Counted from the first letter of the stretch, positions 48,384 through 58,163 are shown. The stretch is DNA of 64,000 nucleotides from Leptolyngbya subtilissima AS-A7 (GCF_039962255.1 NZ_JAMPKY010000012.1:1-64000), one strand, 5' to 3'. The notes: generated by a model not told the origin, from the sequence alone. Made by a program: numbers and translations.

Positions 48384-48791
48384 CTAGCCGCGATCGAGCT
48401 GCATTAGCTCTTGCAGCGATGCCATCAGCTTGATTTCAGCCGACTGGATGGTATCTGCCGCCGTCAGCACAAAGGTCCAACGCACGCCCACGGTGAACAG
48501 TAGCGTCTTAACTCGGCCTCTGACCACTACGCGTTGGTTGCCGTCGGCGTCCACTTCGGTCTCAACCTCGACCGGCACGGCGCGCATAGATACGGCTTCG
48601 GCTTCCAGATAGGTATAAATGGCCTCGGCCCCTACAATCGGTTCCTCGAAGGGAGCTAGCAGGACGCCATCGGCGGCAAACAGCGCTGCTACAGCACGGT
48701 AGTCTTCAGCGTTAAAGCCGGTAAAGTAACTGTCGACGGCAGAGGACACCGTCCCTGGGTTTAAGGGTGCTTCAGCAGTGCGAGTGGCCAT
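48384..48791 (-). CDS. Orange carotenoid protein C-terminal-domain homologue (CTDH)
   Basis: 135 residues from the ATG at 48791; GGAGG lies 6 nt upstream, while the earlier ATG directly abuts it. The protein is a single NTF2-like domain matching the C-terminal half of OCP: SYFTGFNAEDYRAVAALFAADGVLLAPFEEPIVG and EIKLMASLQELMQL. The two residues that hydrogen-bond the ketocarotenoid in OCP align with Y22 and W105. CTDHs carry carotenoids from membranes and pass them to helical carotenoid proteins (HCP) or apo-OCP. Unlike some homologues it contains no cysteine, so no disulfide dimer. No HCP gene is in the window. Confidence 0.85.
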   Translation of the reverse strand: MATRTAEAPLNPGTVSSAVDSYFTGFNAEDYRAVAALFAADGVLLAPFEEPIVGAEAIYTYLEAEAVSMRAVPVEVETEVDADGNQRVVVRGRVKTLLFTVGVRWTFVLTAADTIQSAEIKLMASLQELMQLDRG

Positions 48792-49051
48792 GGTCATCCT
48801 CCGCGATGAATGGTTTTACGATACGGGGCTAAACCGGGTTAAAGCGTCTATCTCTTGACAGAGCAAATAGAAATTGGGTGCTCTGAGGGGGCGCTGCGAT
48901 CGCTCGAACGCTGTTTTGGAAAAAGGAATTGGCTAATACATTGGCTCAGGGGTGCTCGCTTCCTCTGAAACGCGATCGCTCGTAAACGGACGTTCTAGGA
49001 GAAAATAGGGGGGCTAATTCGCCATCTGTCCTTTACCCCCGAAACTAAGCC

Positions 49052-50122
49052 GTGACCCAAGCCATGACCGCTGCCACCGTTCAAGATTGGTCAGCTTTCT
49101 TGCAGCGCCTCATTCTAGGAGAATCGCTCAGCCAGGAGCAGGCCGAAACCCTGATGCGCGGCTGGCTCAGCGAAGAGATTCCCGAGGTGGTGTCGGGCGG
49201 GCTATTGGCGGTACTCCAGGCCAAAGGCGTCTCCGCCGATGAGCTGGCGGGCATGGCGCGGGTGCTTCAGGGGCAGTCCCTCGGCGGCGAAGGCAAAATT
49301 CACCATCTCACCCCCTGCATCGACACCTGCGGTACCGGAGGCGACGGGGCCCACACCTTTAATATTTCTACCTGCGTAGCGTTCGTTGCGGCGGCGGCGG
49401 GCATTCGGGTAGCGAAGCACGGCAACCGCTCCGCCTCCAGCAAGGTGGGGTCTGCCGATGTGCTCGAAGCCCTCGGCGTTAACCTAGGAGCCGATCCCGA
49501 GCGAGTTAAAGCGGCATTGGATGAGGTGGGCGTCACCTTTCTGTTCGCCCGAGGCTGGCACCCAGCAATGAAAGCGGTGGCTCCTCTGCGCAGCGCCCTC
49601 AAGGTACGCACGGTGTTTAACCTGCTGGGGCCATTGGTAAATCCGTTGCAGCCCACTGGTCAGGTAATTGGCGTTTATGACGTGGCCGTAGTGCCTGCCA
49701 TGGCCGAGGCGCTCAACCAGCTGGGCATTCCCCAAGCGATCGTGCTCCACGGCCGCGAGCGGTTGGATGAAGCCGGTTTGGGCGACAAAACCGATATTTC
49801 GGTAGTGGAGAACGGCCAGGTCACGAGCGCTGCGATCGATCCCCAGGCTCTGGGCTTAGCGGCTGCGCCCCTCAGCGCTCTGCGCGGCGGTGAGGTTGAA
49901 GAGAATACCGCCATTCTGACCGCCGTGCTTCAAGGCAAAGGCACCCAAGCCCAGCAGGATGTGGTGGCCCTAAACGCGGCCCTGGCGCTGAAAGTGGGCG
50001 AAAAGGTAAAAGGTGAATCTTTGGAAGATTCCCTTGCCGAGGGCATCAGCCTGGCCCAAGACATTCTCGCCAGCGGAGCTGCCTGGGATAAGCTGCAAGC
50101 CCTAGTGACGTTCTTGGCTTGA
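49052..50122 (+). CDS. trpD: Anthranilate phosphoribosyltransferase
   Basis: Transfers the phosphoribosyl group to anthranilate, second step of tryptophan synthesis. The [15 protein letters not shown] phosphate-binding loop, [21 protein letters not shown] and the NLLGPLVNP segment are standard for TrpD; 356 residues is normal. The start is a GTG at 49052 or the ATG at 49064. It stands apart from other trp genes, as usual in cyanobacteria, and unlike aroF has no aromatic leader ORF upstream. Confidence 0.95.
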   Translation: MTQAMTAATVQDWSAFLQRLILGESLSQEQAETLMRGWLSEEIPEVVSGGLLAVLQAKGVSADELAGMARVLQGQSLGGEGKIHHLTPCIDTCGTGGDGAHTFNISTCVAFVAAAAGIRVAKHGNRSASSKVGSADVLEALGVNLGADPERVKAALDEVGVTFLFARGWHPAMKAVAPLRSALKVRTVFNLLGPLVNPLQPTGQVIGVYDVAVVPAMAEALNQLGIPQAIVLHGRERLDEAGLGDKTDISVVENGQVTSAAIDPQALGLAAAPLSALRGGEVEENTAILTAVLQGKGTQAQQDVVALNAALALKVGEKVKGESLEDSLAEGISLAQDILASGAAWDKLQALVTFLA

Positions 50123-50160
50123 GAGTTCTGATGCTTTGACTCCGCTTAGTTAACGGAAAC

Positions 50161-50364
50161 TCAGCCGTCCGGGAATTGCCAGCAGGGGATGTGCTCGACC
50201 CGACGGCTGCCGCAGGCGCAGGCAATATTTTCGTCGTCCGAAACCATCCAGGTAGCGTCGCAATCGCGGCAGTGGCAGAGGATGTTGTTCAAATTGGCCT
50301 GGGCCAAGCCAAAGCGCCAGCGCTCTAGCTCGTCGGGGGTGAAGTGGGAAGGGGAATCGGCCAT
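50161..50364 (-). CDS. Small zinc-ribbon-like protein
   Basis: 67 residues. Cysteines appear as CHCRDC and CAC, a four-cysteine arrangement that could hold zinc; the rest is polar. The frame lies directly after the trpD stop on the opposite strand. Family unknown, but composition and spacing favour a real gene. Confidence 0.55.
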   Translation of the reverse strand: MADSPSHFTPDELERWRFGLAQANLNNILCHCRDCDATWMVSDDENIACACGSRRVEHIPCWQFPDG

Positions 50365-50421
50365 GGAGCAAACGAGGGAAAAGGAAAGAACGAAGAAGGA
50401 ACTGAATTCTGGTGGTAAAGG

Positions 50422-51054
50422 CTAAAAGCCTGCATTATTCCTCACCCATTCCAGCATGATGTCTAGCTTGCGGGCCACGATCGCGCCTGCCAAAAAGCCC
50501 ATGCCGTGGCCCACCCACGACTTGCCTCGCTGAAGCGGCAGCAGACCCCACAGGGCGCTGCCGTAAAGCAGGCCGACGACCACAGCGGCGGTGATCGCCC
50601 CTGGGCTGCGTTCAAAGTAGCCCCGCAGCAGCAGGTAGCCCAAGTAACCAAACACCACGCCGCTAGCGCCCAGGTGGCGGGTGCCAGGACGGCCTAGCAG
50701 CCAAATGCCCACGCCGCTAAACACCCAGCAAAACACCGTGACTAGCCCCAGCACCTCTAGCCCCTGAAGCAAAATTACGGTGCCCAAGATGACTAGGGGG
50801 CCAGAGTTGGCGGCCAGGTGGCCAAAGTCGCCGTGGAGCAGGGGAGCCACCGCAATCCCCGGCAGCCCATCCAAGCTGCGAGGGGCAATGCTGAGCTTGT
50901 TGAGTACCCGTCGCCCGGTGACGAAATCCACCACGGCCAGCACCCACATCAGCGCCAGCAGATAGGCCAGCAGCGAGATTCCCTGACGAAAGCCATCGGG
51001 CAACACGATTTGGTCGAAGGAAAACAAGGCGATCGCAGCCGCAACTAAACTCAC
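50422..51054 (-). CDS. Rhomboid-family intramembrane protease
   Basis: About 210 residues with six membrane helices. The catalytic serine is in HLGASGVVFG and the histidine in VGHGMGFLAG, matching rhomboid serine proteases that cut substrates within the membrane. The GTG at 51054 was chosen because it lies 5 nt after the stop of the upstream nnr gene; the longest frame would overlap that gene by more than 100 nt. Substrate unknown. Confidence 0.75.
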   Translation of the reverse strand: MSLVAAAIALFSFDQIVLPDGFRQGISLLAYLLALMWVLAVVDFVTGRRVLNKLSIAPRSLDGLPGIAVAPLLHGDFGHLAANSGPLVILGTVILLQGLEVLGLVTVFCWVFSGVGIWLLGRPGTRHLGASGVVFGYLGYLLLRGYFERSPGAITAAVVVGLLYGSALWGLLPLQRGKSWVGHGMGFLAGAIVARKLDIMLEWVRNNAGF

Positions 51055-51059
51055 GCCCT

Positions 51060-52613
51060 TCAGGCTAGCACCTGGGCCAACACCGGATTCAAGTATTGGA
51101 CTAACTGCGTGCCATCGACCCCCAGCTCGGTGCGATCGCAGGCGGCGGCGCGAGCCCCCTGACCGTGCCACCAGGCTCCTACCAACGCCGCATCCAGGGC
51201 TGCATCCAAGGAACTGTCGACATCTGCGGCCATTGCCTGAGCCAGCAAACCACCAATTAAGCCGGTCAGCACATCGCCGCTGCCACCCCGTGCCAGAGCC
51301 GGGGTGCTCTCGGGCACGTACCAGATTGTGCCGTTGGGGTGGGCGATCGCCGTACAGGCTCCCTTTAGCAGCACCACCGCGCCACTCTGGGCAGCAGCCT
51401 GCTGTGCTGCCGCGCCGCCGTCTTCGGAGTTCTCTAGCTGTTCAGGAAACAGCCGCTTAAACTCGCCTCGGTGGGGCGTTAGCACTGTGTGAGCCTGCCG
51501 CTGCTTCAGGGTCTCAATGGTGCCTAAATCCGCTAAGAGGTTAAGACCATCGGCATCAAGCAATAGAGGCACGGGGCTCTGCAAAACGGTTTGCACGGCT
51601 TCCCTAGCGTGGCGACTCAAACCTGGCCCGCAGGCGATCGCGCTATAGCGGCTCAGATCTAAAGTGTCGGGCAGATGAGCGATCGCCCCCTCGGTTTCTG
51701 GACAGCCCACCACCAGTGCTTCAGGAATTTGAGCCACTATCATCAACCGCAGCGACTCGGGTACCGCCAAGGTCAGCATCCCCACCCCGCTTGCTCTGGC
51801 CCCCAACGCCGCCAACAAAGCCGCCCCAGCATAGGGCTGTGACCCTGCTACCACCAGCAAATGCCCCACTCGGTACTTGTGAGTATTGACTTGGCGAGGC
51901 AGCGGCAATCGCTGCCGGATTGCGGGCAGAGTCGCTCGGCGAACAGTAGGCAGCGCTGCGAGTACAGCTGCGATCGCCGTTGAGGGAATATCAAAGTCAA
52001 TGAGATGAGGCTGCCCCAAATACGCTAGCGCTTCCTCTTGGCAAAACGCTCGCTTCCACAAGCCCAGGCAGAGAGTGTGGGTAGCCTGCACTGCTATACC
52101 CAACGCCTTGCCAGTGTCAGTGTGCAATCCTGATGGCAGGTCAATACTGACTACTGGACATTCGGCCGCGTTGATTGCCGCTACCGCGTCGGCCATGGTC
52201 CCCTCGACCGAGCGATCTAGGCCAAAACCAAACAGTCCGTCGATGAGCACATCGTAGGGGGCTAGCCCTGCCACCGTCTGCACTACCGGAATATTCAAAT
52301 ACTCGACAAACCGCAGATGGTCAGCGGTCAGCGGCTTCAACCGTTCGGCAGGACTGCACACCTGCACTCGATAACCTTGGGCCGCCAATTCCCGAGCTAC
52401 CACTAAGGCATCGCCACCGTTGTGCCCTAGCCCTGCCACCACAGCAATCCGGGGGTAGTGCTGGAGCGGAAACTGAGCCACCAGCCAAGTGGCAATGCGG
52501 CCCGCCACCTTTTCCATGAGCGCGGCCACGGGCATACCGGCGTCAAACAGGTGACCCTCAATGGCCCGCATTTGCTCGGCGGTGACGATGCGATCGAGAA
52601 ATTCACAGCTCAT
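51060..52613 (-). CDS. nnr: Bifunctional NAD(P)H-hydrate repair enzyme
   Basis: 517 residues joining an epimerase (YjeF N-terminal, about 1-215, with GLGHNGGDALVVARELA and IDLPSGLHTDTGKALG) to an ADP/ATP-dependent dehydratase (C-terminal, with HTVLTPHRGEFKRLFP and GGSGDVLTGLIGGLLAQ). It restores hydrated NADH and NADPH. The two-domain form is common in bacteria. The rhomboid gene begins 5 nt after its stop, so the pair is probably cotranscribed. Confidence 0.93.
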   Translation of the reverse strand: MSCEFLDRIVTAEQMRAIEGHLFDAGMPVAALMEKVAGRIATWLVAQFPLQHYPRIAVVAGLGHNGGDALVVARELAAQGYRVQVCSPAERLKPLTADHLRFVEYLNIPVVQTVAGLAPYDVLIDGLFGFGLDRSVEGTMADAVAAINAAECPVVSIDLPSGLHTDTGKALGIAVQATHTLCLGLWKRAFCQEEALAYLGQPHLIDFDIPSTAIAAVLAALPTVRRATLPAIRQRLPLPRQVNTHKYRVGHLLVVAGSQPYAGAALLAALGARASGVGMLTLAVPESLRLMIVAQIPEALVVGCPETEGAIAHLPDTLDLSRYSAIACGPGLSRHAREAVQTVLQSPVPLLLDADGLNLLADLGTIETLKQRQAHTVLTPHRGEFKRLFPEQLENSEDGGAAAQQAAAQSGAVVLLKGACTAIAHPNGTIWYVPESTPALARGGSGDVLTGLIGGLLAQAMAADVDSSLDAALDAALVGAWWHGQGARAAACDRTELGVDGTQLVQYLNPVLAQVLA

Positions 52614-52697
52614 AGGCCCATCAAACCAACAATAGGCGACACAGCTTTAGTAGGGCCGATCGCCTATCAATCCTATTGTTTTAGTGCCCAGCAGTCT

Positions 52698-53615
52698 CTA
52701 TCGCTCAAAGAAAACCCGGCTATTGCCCAGGCCAGCTTGGCGATAAAAATCATTCCAACGGTTCGCCAGCCCGCGATCGGCAAAGGGGCCAACAGCGACG
52801 TGGGGACCCCGGGGCTCTGTGCGCTGCTGCACGCGATCGGGTGGGGTTCCTAGCTGAATTACCTGGCTACTTACGGTGCCCAAGTTTGAAGCGTCGGTGG
52901 GAATGACCACGTAGTAGGGCGCGCTAGCCGACTCAGTCATCGGTGGAGCTGCCGTTGGCGGCGCCATGATTTCCCCAGCGGGAGGTGCGGCCGGCACGCC
53001 ATAGTTGAGCTCTTGTCCAAACTCCACATTTCCTGCGGTCGAAGGCGCCGCGGCGACACCCGGCGGCAGGGCTGGCACAGGCACAGCCGTCACCGCAGCC
53101 TGAGAGAACGCCGCATCGGGCAGGGGCGGCAAATCGCCGTTGGAGGCGTAGACGTTGTTAGGCAATGCAGACGTTTGAGAATAGTAGGGCACAGCAGCAG
53201 CCACCTGGGCCATCTCAGCCCTGACCCCCAAAGCCCCCAGGTCAGTAATGCGCTGCTGAGCATTACCGGTCATGTTAAACCGCCCTGCCTGAATCACCGA
53301 TCGCCCCTGAAACGAGGTGCGAAAGGCCGTCGGCTCCACCAGACGCACCTGGCTTAGCGTGGCCTCGCTGGTGTCGCCAACGTAGATTAAATACTGCTGG
53401 CCGCTGGTGGGCACCTGCTGAGGCATAGCCGTCCCAGGCACGGGCACCGCTCCAGCGGGTAGCGGCGGCACAACTTCATAGCCCTGAGCTCTACCTTGGG
53501 ACGCTGTGCTGATTACCGCAGTGGCGGCGATCGCTACCATCGCTACCATTTTTAGGGGCAGCCTGCGCCCGCAGCTACTCCATAACCCCAACAAACTGTT
53601 CTGCATTGCCATCAC
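52698..53615 (-). CDS. Secreted protein with SPOR-like C-terminal domain
   Basis: 305 residues. Signal peptide or anchor at 22-42, then a long proline/alanine-rich, low-complexity region (about 60-230). The last 75 residues (YYVVIPTDASNLGTVSSQVIQLG...GPHVAVGPFADRGLANRWNDFYRQAG) form a SPOR-like domain of the kind that binds denuded peptidoglycan at division sites. Function in cyanobacteria unknown. Nearest neighbours are nnr and a small gene. Confidence 0.65.
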   Translation of the reverse strand: MMAMQNSLLGLWSSCGRRLPLKMVAMVAIAATAVISTASQGRAQGYEVVPPLPAGAVPVPGTAMPQQVPTSGQQYLIYVGDTSEATLSQVRLVEPTAFRTSFQGRSVIQAGRFNMTGNAQQRITDLGALGVRAEMAQVAAAVPYYSQTSALPNNVYASNGDLPPLPDAAFSQAAVTAVPVPALPPGVAAAPSTAGNVEFGQELNYGVPAAPPAGEIMAPPTAAPPMTESASAPYYVVIPTDASNLGTVSSQVIQLGTPPDRVQQRTEPRGPHVAVGPFADRGLANRWNDFYRQAGLGNSRVFFER

Positions 53616-53772
53616 GACTCCTGCCCATTGCTCGTATGGTGAACCGGTAGACGGTCAAGCATCAACGACTTTTTGCCCGTCCTCTATATGCCTTGAGGAT
53701 GTTAGCGCAGATTTGAAAAACCGCATCGTTCTCGTCCGATCTTTTGGTCAGCACAGACCGCACCACCAGTTG

Positions 53773-53788
53773 TGTGATTCAGATCACC
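53773..53788. promoter_or_regulatory. Candidate cAMP-receptor-protein (SYCRP1-type) site
   Basis: TGTGATTCAGATCACC matches TGTGA-N6-TCACA except for the last base. Placed 100 nt upstream of the small gene at 53888 and on the other side 158 nt from the SPOR gene start. Single match, so chance is possible. The remaining intergenic 53616-53887 shows no gene. Confidence 0.3.
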
Positions 53789-53887
53789 TGTTACAGGCTG
53801 CAACATCACCCGGAAAGGGGCCTGTGAGTCACCTGTGGGCAATGTGACATTTCTTACGATAGAGACAACTCTGCAACAGTAAGTGCT

Positions 53888-53998
53888 ATGGCTAATCCCT
53901 GCAGCAAACCCCTCAAAAACAATCCGTTTACCACCCAGCGCGATCCACACACGGGGGAATGGCACGTGGTAAAGATTCACCCCAGGAGTCGTCGATAA
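53888..53998 (+). CDS. Small conserved cyanobacterial protein (36 residues)
   Basis: The frame begins MANPCSKPLKNNPFTTQRD and continues with HTGEWHVVK to a TAA at 53996-53998. Short proteins with NPFxTxRDPxTGxW are recurrent in cyanobacteria, so I believe this is real although below usual length limits. TACGAT 33 nt before the ATG could be a -10. No Shine-Dalgarno. Function unknown. Confidence 0.5.
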   Translation: MANPCSKPLKNNPFTTQRDPHTGEWHVVKIHPRSRR

Positions 53999-54185
53999 TT
54001 CCTGGGGATGACCATAGCAAGAATTCTGATCAGACCGCTGCACCTGGTCAGACTCATTCCTCTGTCCTTAGTCGTGTATCTGCGATCGAGAAGGAAGTAA
54101 GTCTTCAAACCGCTTTGACCAGAGCCAGGATCGCTGGGCTATAGTGTGGGCTCATTCCGTCTGTAGCGGAACACCACCTACTGCC

Positions 54186-55133
54186 ATGCGCCAACTTTAT
54201 CCCCCCATTGAGCCTTACCATGCCGAATATCTAGCGGTATCAGAACGGCATCGGCTTTACGTAGAGCAGGTTGGCAACCCCGAGGGTAAGCCAGTGGTGT
54301 TTTTGCACGGCGGGCCTGGGGGTGGTAGCAACCCCACCTACCGACAGTTCTTTGATCCTGAGCGCTGGCGCGTTGTGCTGTTTGACCAGCGGGGCTGCGG
54401 CAAAAGTTTGCCCCACGCTGATTTAGACGACAACACCACTTGGGCTTTGGTCAGCGACATCGAGAAAATTCGCGTTCATCTAGGCATTGACCAGTGGACC
54501 GTGTTTGGCGGTAGCTGGGGCAGCACCCTAGCTCTGGCCTACGCCCAAACCCACCCCGATCGCTGCCAGGGGCTAATTTTGCGCGGCATTTTCACCCTGC
54601 GCCAGCGAGAAATCAGCTGGTTTTACCAGGAAGGAGCCAGCTTCCTCTATCCCGATGCCTGGGAGCAGTATCTCGCCCCCATCCCTGAGGGCGAGCGCGA
54701 TGATTTGGTCAGGGCCTACTATCGCCGCCTCACCAATGACAACATTGAAGAACGACTGACTGCCGCCCGCGCTTGGGCTGTGTGGGAAGCCAGCACCAGC
54801 AAGCTCGTACAAGACCCCGGACTGCTGCATCACTTCGGCGCAGACGAGTTTGCCATCGCCTTTGCCCGCATCGAGTGCCACTACTTTATCAATCGAGGCT
54901 TTTTCGAAACCGACGATCATATCCTCAGCCAGGTAGACCGCATTCGCCACATTCCCGGCGTCATCGTGCAGGGTCGCTACGATGTAGTGTGCCCCGCTAC
55001 TACCGCCTGGGAACTGCACCGAGCCTGGCCCGAAGCCCGGTTTGTCATGGTGCAAGAGGCCGGCCACTCAGCTATGGAGCCGGGCATTGCCAATGCGCTG
55101 ATTGAGGCGACGGATGAGTTTGCGCGGCGGTGA
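54186..55133 (+). CDS. pip: Proline iminopeptidase
   Basis: Alpha/beta-hydrolase of 315 residues from the ATG at 54186 (MRQLYPPIEPYHAEYLAVS is the normal start). The oxyanion region HGGPGGGSNP, nucleophile FGGSWGSTLAL, the acid in QGRYDVVCP and the terminal histidine in EAGHSAMEP are all intact. It removes N-terminal proline from peptides. Cytoplasmic, single gene; a low-complexity stretch follows. Confidence 0.92.
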   Translation: MRQLYPPIEPYHAEYLAVSERHRLYVEQVGNPEGKPVVFLHGGPGGGSNPTYRQFFDPERWRVVLFDQRGCGKSLPHADLDDNTTWALVSDIEKIRVHLGIDQWTVFGGSWGSTLALAYAQTHPDRCQGLILRGIFTLRQREISWFYQEGASFLYPDAWEQYLAPIPEGERDDLVRAYYRRLTNDNIEERLTAARAWAVWEASTSKLVQDPGLLHHFGADEFAIAFARIECHYFINRGFFETDDHILSQVDRIRHIPGVIVQGRYDVVCPATTAWELHRAWPEARFVMVQEAGHSAMEPGIANALIEATDEFARR

Positions 55134-55138
55134 GGGAA

Positions 55139-55316
55139 GTAGGAGAGGGAGAAGATGAGGAGGTTGAGGAGAAGGGGGATGGGGAAATATAGATGCTGAG
55201 TGGATAATTCAAAATTGAGAATTCGAAATTTTTCCTTTTGCATTTTGAACTTTACACCTCCACCCGCCTACCCATCCACTCTCCCACCCATCCACCCGCT
55301 TAACCCCCCTCCCTCG
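55139..55316. repeat. Low-complexity and inverted-repeat region
   Basis: Purine-rich GA/GGA tract (55139-55190), then AATTCAAAAT (55206-55215) and ATTTTGAACT (55242-55251) as a 10-bp inverted repeat with one mismatch, and a CCCACCCATCCACC-type microsatellite (55258-55320). Similar AATTCAAAATT-type spacers are common between cyanobacterial genes. No gene seen. Confidence 0.5.
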
Positions 55317-55811
55317 CTACCCCAACACCCGGCGCGCGATCCACCGCTGCACGCTCCACAGTCCTCCGGCAACTATGGCCCCTAGCCACAGGCCTCGGCC
55401 TAGTTGGGTTTGTCCGTCGAGCAAGCACCATCCACCCAAAACAGCTAAACCCAGGGTGCTGCTCGCTACGGTAGTCAGCATGGCCCGCAGGGCATCGTGG
55501 GTAGCCACGAATTGGCCGGCTAAGTCGTCTGAGGGTGCACTGGCAGCTATGGTCTTCGAGGCAGCCTGAAATGATTCGTAGTTAGCCACCTCGACCTGAT
55601 AGTAGGTACCTAGCTCGTCATCCCGCAGAGCGGAGACGGTGTAGAGACCAAACTGCTTAGCCTGGGCGATCGCGTCGCGAATCTGCCGCCGGGTGGCAAT
55701 TGGCCTCAGAGCCTCAAACACCGACTGGCGGTAGACCCCGGTTTTAGCCATGGTCAACACGCGATCGGTGAGGTCTAAAGTAGAGGAAGAGGCGGCATTC
55801 ACGGGGTTCAT
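55317..55811 (-). CDS. Conserved membrane protein of unknown function
   Basis: 164 residues from the ATG at 55811 (MNPVNAASS). Residues 17-100 form a mixed alpha/beta region (AKTGVYRQSVFEALRPIATRRQIRDAIAQAKQFGLYTVSAL) and the C-terminus has two helices. Family not recognised; the C-terminal helices suggest a membrane anchor. The longer frame to 55844 adds a less plausible start. Confidence 0.55.
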   Translation of the reverse strand: MNPVNAASSSTLDLTDRVLTMAKTGVYRQSVFEALRPIATRRQIRDAIAQAKQFGLYTVSALRDDELGTYYQVEVANYESFQAASKTIAASAPSDDLAGQFVATHDALRAMLTTVASSTLGLAVLGGWCLLDGQTQLGRGLWLGAIVAGGLWSVQRWIARRVLG

Positions 55812-55946
55812 CCACTCTTGGGCCAGTCTTCGACCAACGCACAACTTGTACTACTTGATAGTACGAAAAAACCAGCGATTAACACACCATTACGAAGTGC
55901 CAATTGCCCTGACGATATCCAAGTTGGCGTCGGCTCACCCACGCCC

Positions 55947-56621
55947 TTAACCCATCCAACTCATCAGTCCATAGGCTAGGGCTGCACTCCCCAACGGCAC
56001 CGTAAGGTTGTCGAGGCCATAGAAAGAGAGCGTTTCTAGCAGGGTGGCAGCGATCGCCACCACCACGGCCGTTGCCCACACCGCCCCGGTGAACCCCGCT
56101 GTCAGCCCCAGCACCAGCAAGACCACCAGCAAGCTAGCCAGGGCCATGGTCAAACTGCCCTCCCAGCTCTTCTGGTTACCAAAAATCTTGTAGGGATGGC
56201 GGCCAAAGTTTTGCCCCACCAAGGCGGCCAAACCATCTCCCCAGGTCATGACCAAAATGCCGAGGGCAGCGTACTGCGGTAGACCCAAGGGCCAGAAAAC
56301 CGCCGTCAGTACCCCAATGCTGACAGCGTAAAAAAAAGTACCTAAACTGTTGCGACCAACACCGTCAACCCCCGGCAAAATCGGCAGCCGGTACGACAGC
56401 AGCGCCACGCCACTAAACACGACTGAGGCCGTTATACCCATCCAAGCAGGAGTATGAAGCCACCAGGCTAGCAAAATCACGTGACCTGCCCCAATATGGA
56501 CGATTTTCCGGGTAATTTCGGTAGCGAAGCGGCCGGTGCGACGCACCCCTTCAGCCACTCCCCCAACTACTGCCAGCCAGGCGGCTACCAGTCCAATTTG
56601 CACAAGCGCAGTAGCCATCAT
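55947..56621 (-). CDS. Phytol/dolichol kinase-like membrane protein
   Basis: 224 residues with seven membrane segments. RKIVHIGAGHVILLAW, TWGDGLAALVGQNFGRHPY and KSWEGSLTMALAS mark the CTP-dependent kinase fold of phytol kinase (VTE5-type; slr1652 in Synechocystis). It would phosphorylate phytol released from chlorophyll, feeding tocopherol and recycling chlorophyll. Divergent from pyrH with a short spacer. Confidence 0.8.
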   Translation of the reverse strand: MMATALVQIGLVAAWLAVVGGVAEGVRRTGRFATEITRKIVHIGAGHVILLAWWLHTPAWMGITASVVFSGVALLSYRLPILPGVDGVGRNSLGTFFYAVSIGVLTAVFWPLGLPQYAALGILVMTWGDGLAALVGQNFGRHPYKIFGNQKSWEGSLTMALASLLVVLLVLGLTAGFTGAVWATAVVVAIAATLLETLSFYGLDNLTVPLGSAALAYGLMSWMG

Positions 56622-56679
56622 GGCAGGGGAAGCAAGTATAGTGGTGTGGGACTTCTAGACCTTACTACACCAACTTCCT

Positions 56680-57408
56680 ATGGATAAACCTTATAAGCGA
56701 GTGCTGCTAAAACTTAGCGGTGAAGCCCTCATGGGCGACATGGATTATGGCATCGATCCTAACGTAGTAGAAACCATCGCCACCGAAATTGCCGAGGTGA
56801 TTAAAGAAGACATCGAAATCGCCGTGGTGGTGGGTGCCGGCAACATCTTTCGCGGCATTAAAGGCTCGGCCGCTGGGATGGATCGGGCTACCGCTGACTA
56901 CATCGGTATGATTGCCACGGTAATGAACGCCATGACCCTGCAAGACTCGCTGGAGCGCATGGGGGTGCCGACCCGGGTGCAGACGGCGATCGCCATGCAG
57001 GAGGTCGCCGAGCCCTACATTCGCCGCCGCGCCATTCGCCACCTGGAGAAAAACCGGGTGGTTATTTTTGGGGCAGGCTCCGGCAATCCCTTCTTTACTA
57101 CCGACACTACTGCCGCGCTGCGGGCGGCGGAGATCAACGCCGAGGTGGTGTTCAAAGCAACCAAGGTTGACGGCGTCTACGATTCTGATCCTAAAATTAA
57201 CCCTAACGCCAAGCGCTTTCGCACCCTCACCTACGGGTATGTGCTGCAAAACGATCTAAAAGTGATGGACAGCACCGCGATCGCCCTCTGTAAGGACAAC
57301 AACATCCCTATCATGGTATTTGACCTGTCGGTGCCTGGGAACATCAAGCGGGCGCTAATGGGCGAATCTATCGGCACGATTGTAGGAGAGTCTTGTGATG
57401 TCAGTTGA
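56680..57408 (+). CDS. pyrH: UMP kinase
   Basis: Phosphorylates UMP to UDP; 242 residues, hexameric amino-acid-kinase fold. The start [15 protein letters not shown], the loop [13 protein letters not shown] and the [20 protein letters not shown] region are typical. The stop overlaps the start of frr by 11 bases, a common pyrH-frr arrangement. Confidence 0.97.
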   Translation: MDKPYKRVLLKLSGEALMGDMDYGIDPNVVETIATEIAEVIKEDIEIAVVVGAGNIFRGIKGSAAGMDRATADYIGMIATVMNAMTLQDSLERMGVPTRVQTAIAMQEVAEPYIRRRAIRHLEKNRVVIFGAGSGNPFFTTDTTAALRAAEINAEVVFKATKVDGVYDSDPKINPNAKRFRTLTYGYVLQNDLKVMDSTAIALCKDNNIPIMVFDLSVPGNIKRALMGESIGTIVGESCDVS

Positions 57409-57958
57409 CGATATTTTGCTCGAGACCGAAGACCAGATGCAGAAGTCTATTAGGGCGACTCAGAACAACTTCAACACTATTCGCACCGGGCGCGCCAACG
57501 CCTCGCTGCTCGACCGCATTGAAATCGATTACTACGGTGCCCAGACTCCCCTCAAGCAGATGGCCAACATCTCCATCCCCGACTCCACCACGCTGATGAT
57601 TCAGCCCTACGACGCCAGCAGCCTAACCACCATCGAAAAAGCGATCTCGCTATCTGACGTGGGCCTGACTCCCAACAACGACGGCCGGGTAATTCGCCTC
57701 AACATTCCGCCTTTGACCAGCGAGCGCCGCAAAGAGTTTGTCAAAACAGCGGGCAAAGTAGCTGAAGAAGGGCGCGTCTCCATTCGCAACCAGCGCCGCA
57801 ACGGCATCGACGCCATCAAAAAGCTAGAAAAGGCCAGCGACATTTCCGAAGACGAGTCGCGCGATGCCCAGGATGAAATTCAAAAGCTCACTGATAAATA
57901 TATCGCTCAGCTCGACGAAGCCTTAGCAGCTAAAGAGAAAGACATTATGACCGTGTGA
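57398..57958 (+). CDS. frr: Ribosome recycling factor
   Basis: Splits post-termination ribosomes with EF-G. 186 residues from the ATG at 57398, chosen because AGGAGA lies about 8 nt upstream; a GTG three bases earlier gives one extra residue. [23 protein letters not shown] and [34 protein letters not shown] are diagnostic. Cotranscribed with pyrH. Confidence 0.96.
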   Translation: MSVDDILLETEDQMQKSIRATQNNFNTIRTGRANASLLDRIEIDYYGAQTPLKQMANISIPDSTTLMIQPYDASSLTTIEKAISLSDVGLTPNNDGRVIRLNIPPLTSERRKEFVKTAGKVAEEGRVSIRNQRRNGIDAIKKLEKASDISEDESRDAQDEIQKLTDKYIAQLDEALAAKEKDIMTV

Positions 57959-58004
57959 GATTCTGCAGTAGAGACGTGCTTGATCGCGTCTCTACGGAAT
58001 ATTT

Positions 58005-58163
58005 CTATGTTGCGCATTTCGGTCTAACAAAGTAGGCAAAGTGCATGGGGTATCCCTCGGCGTAGAGCTTGTCGACTTGGTTTTGAGCAATTGCCTGACT
58101 TTGAAATACGTCTAAAACGGTTTCTCGGCCGTTGGCGTAGCGAACGCAAAGTTCCCAGATCAT
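58005..58163 (-). CDS. Small conserved cyanobacterial protein
   Basis: 52 residues from the ATG at 58163, with AGGG 9 nt upstream. The sequence MIWELCVRYANGRETVLDVFQ...GYPMHFAYFVRPK resembles short proteins found across cyanobacteria. Function unknown. A frame up to 58253 is longer but less plausible. Confidence 0.6.
   Translation of the reverse strand: MIWELCVRYANGRETVLDVFQSQAIAQNQVDKLYAEGYPMHFAYFVRPKCAT

Noticed and set aside
48898..49051. Aromatic leader peptide upstream of trpD
   Set aside because: Checked for Trp-rich short ORFs and competing hairpins before trpD; none found, so attenuation there is not supported.
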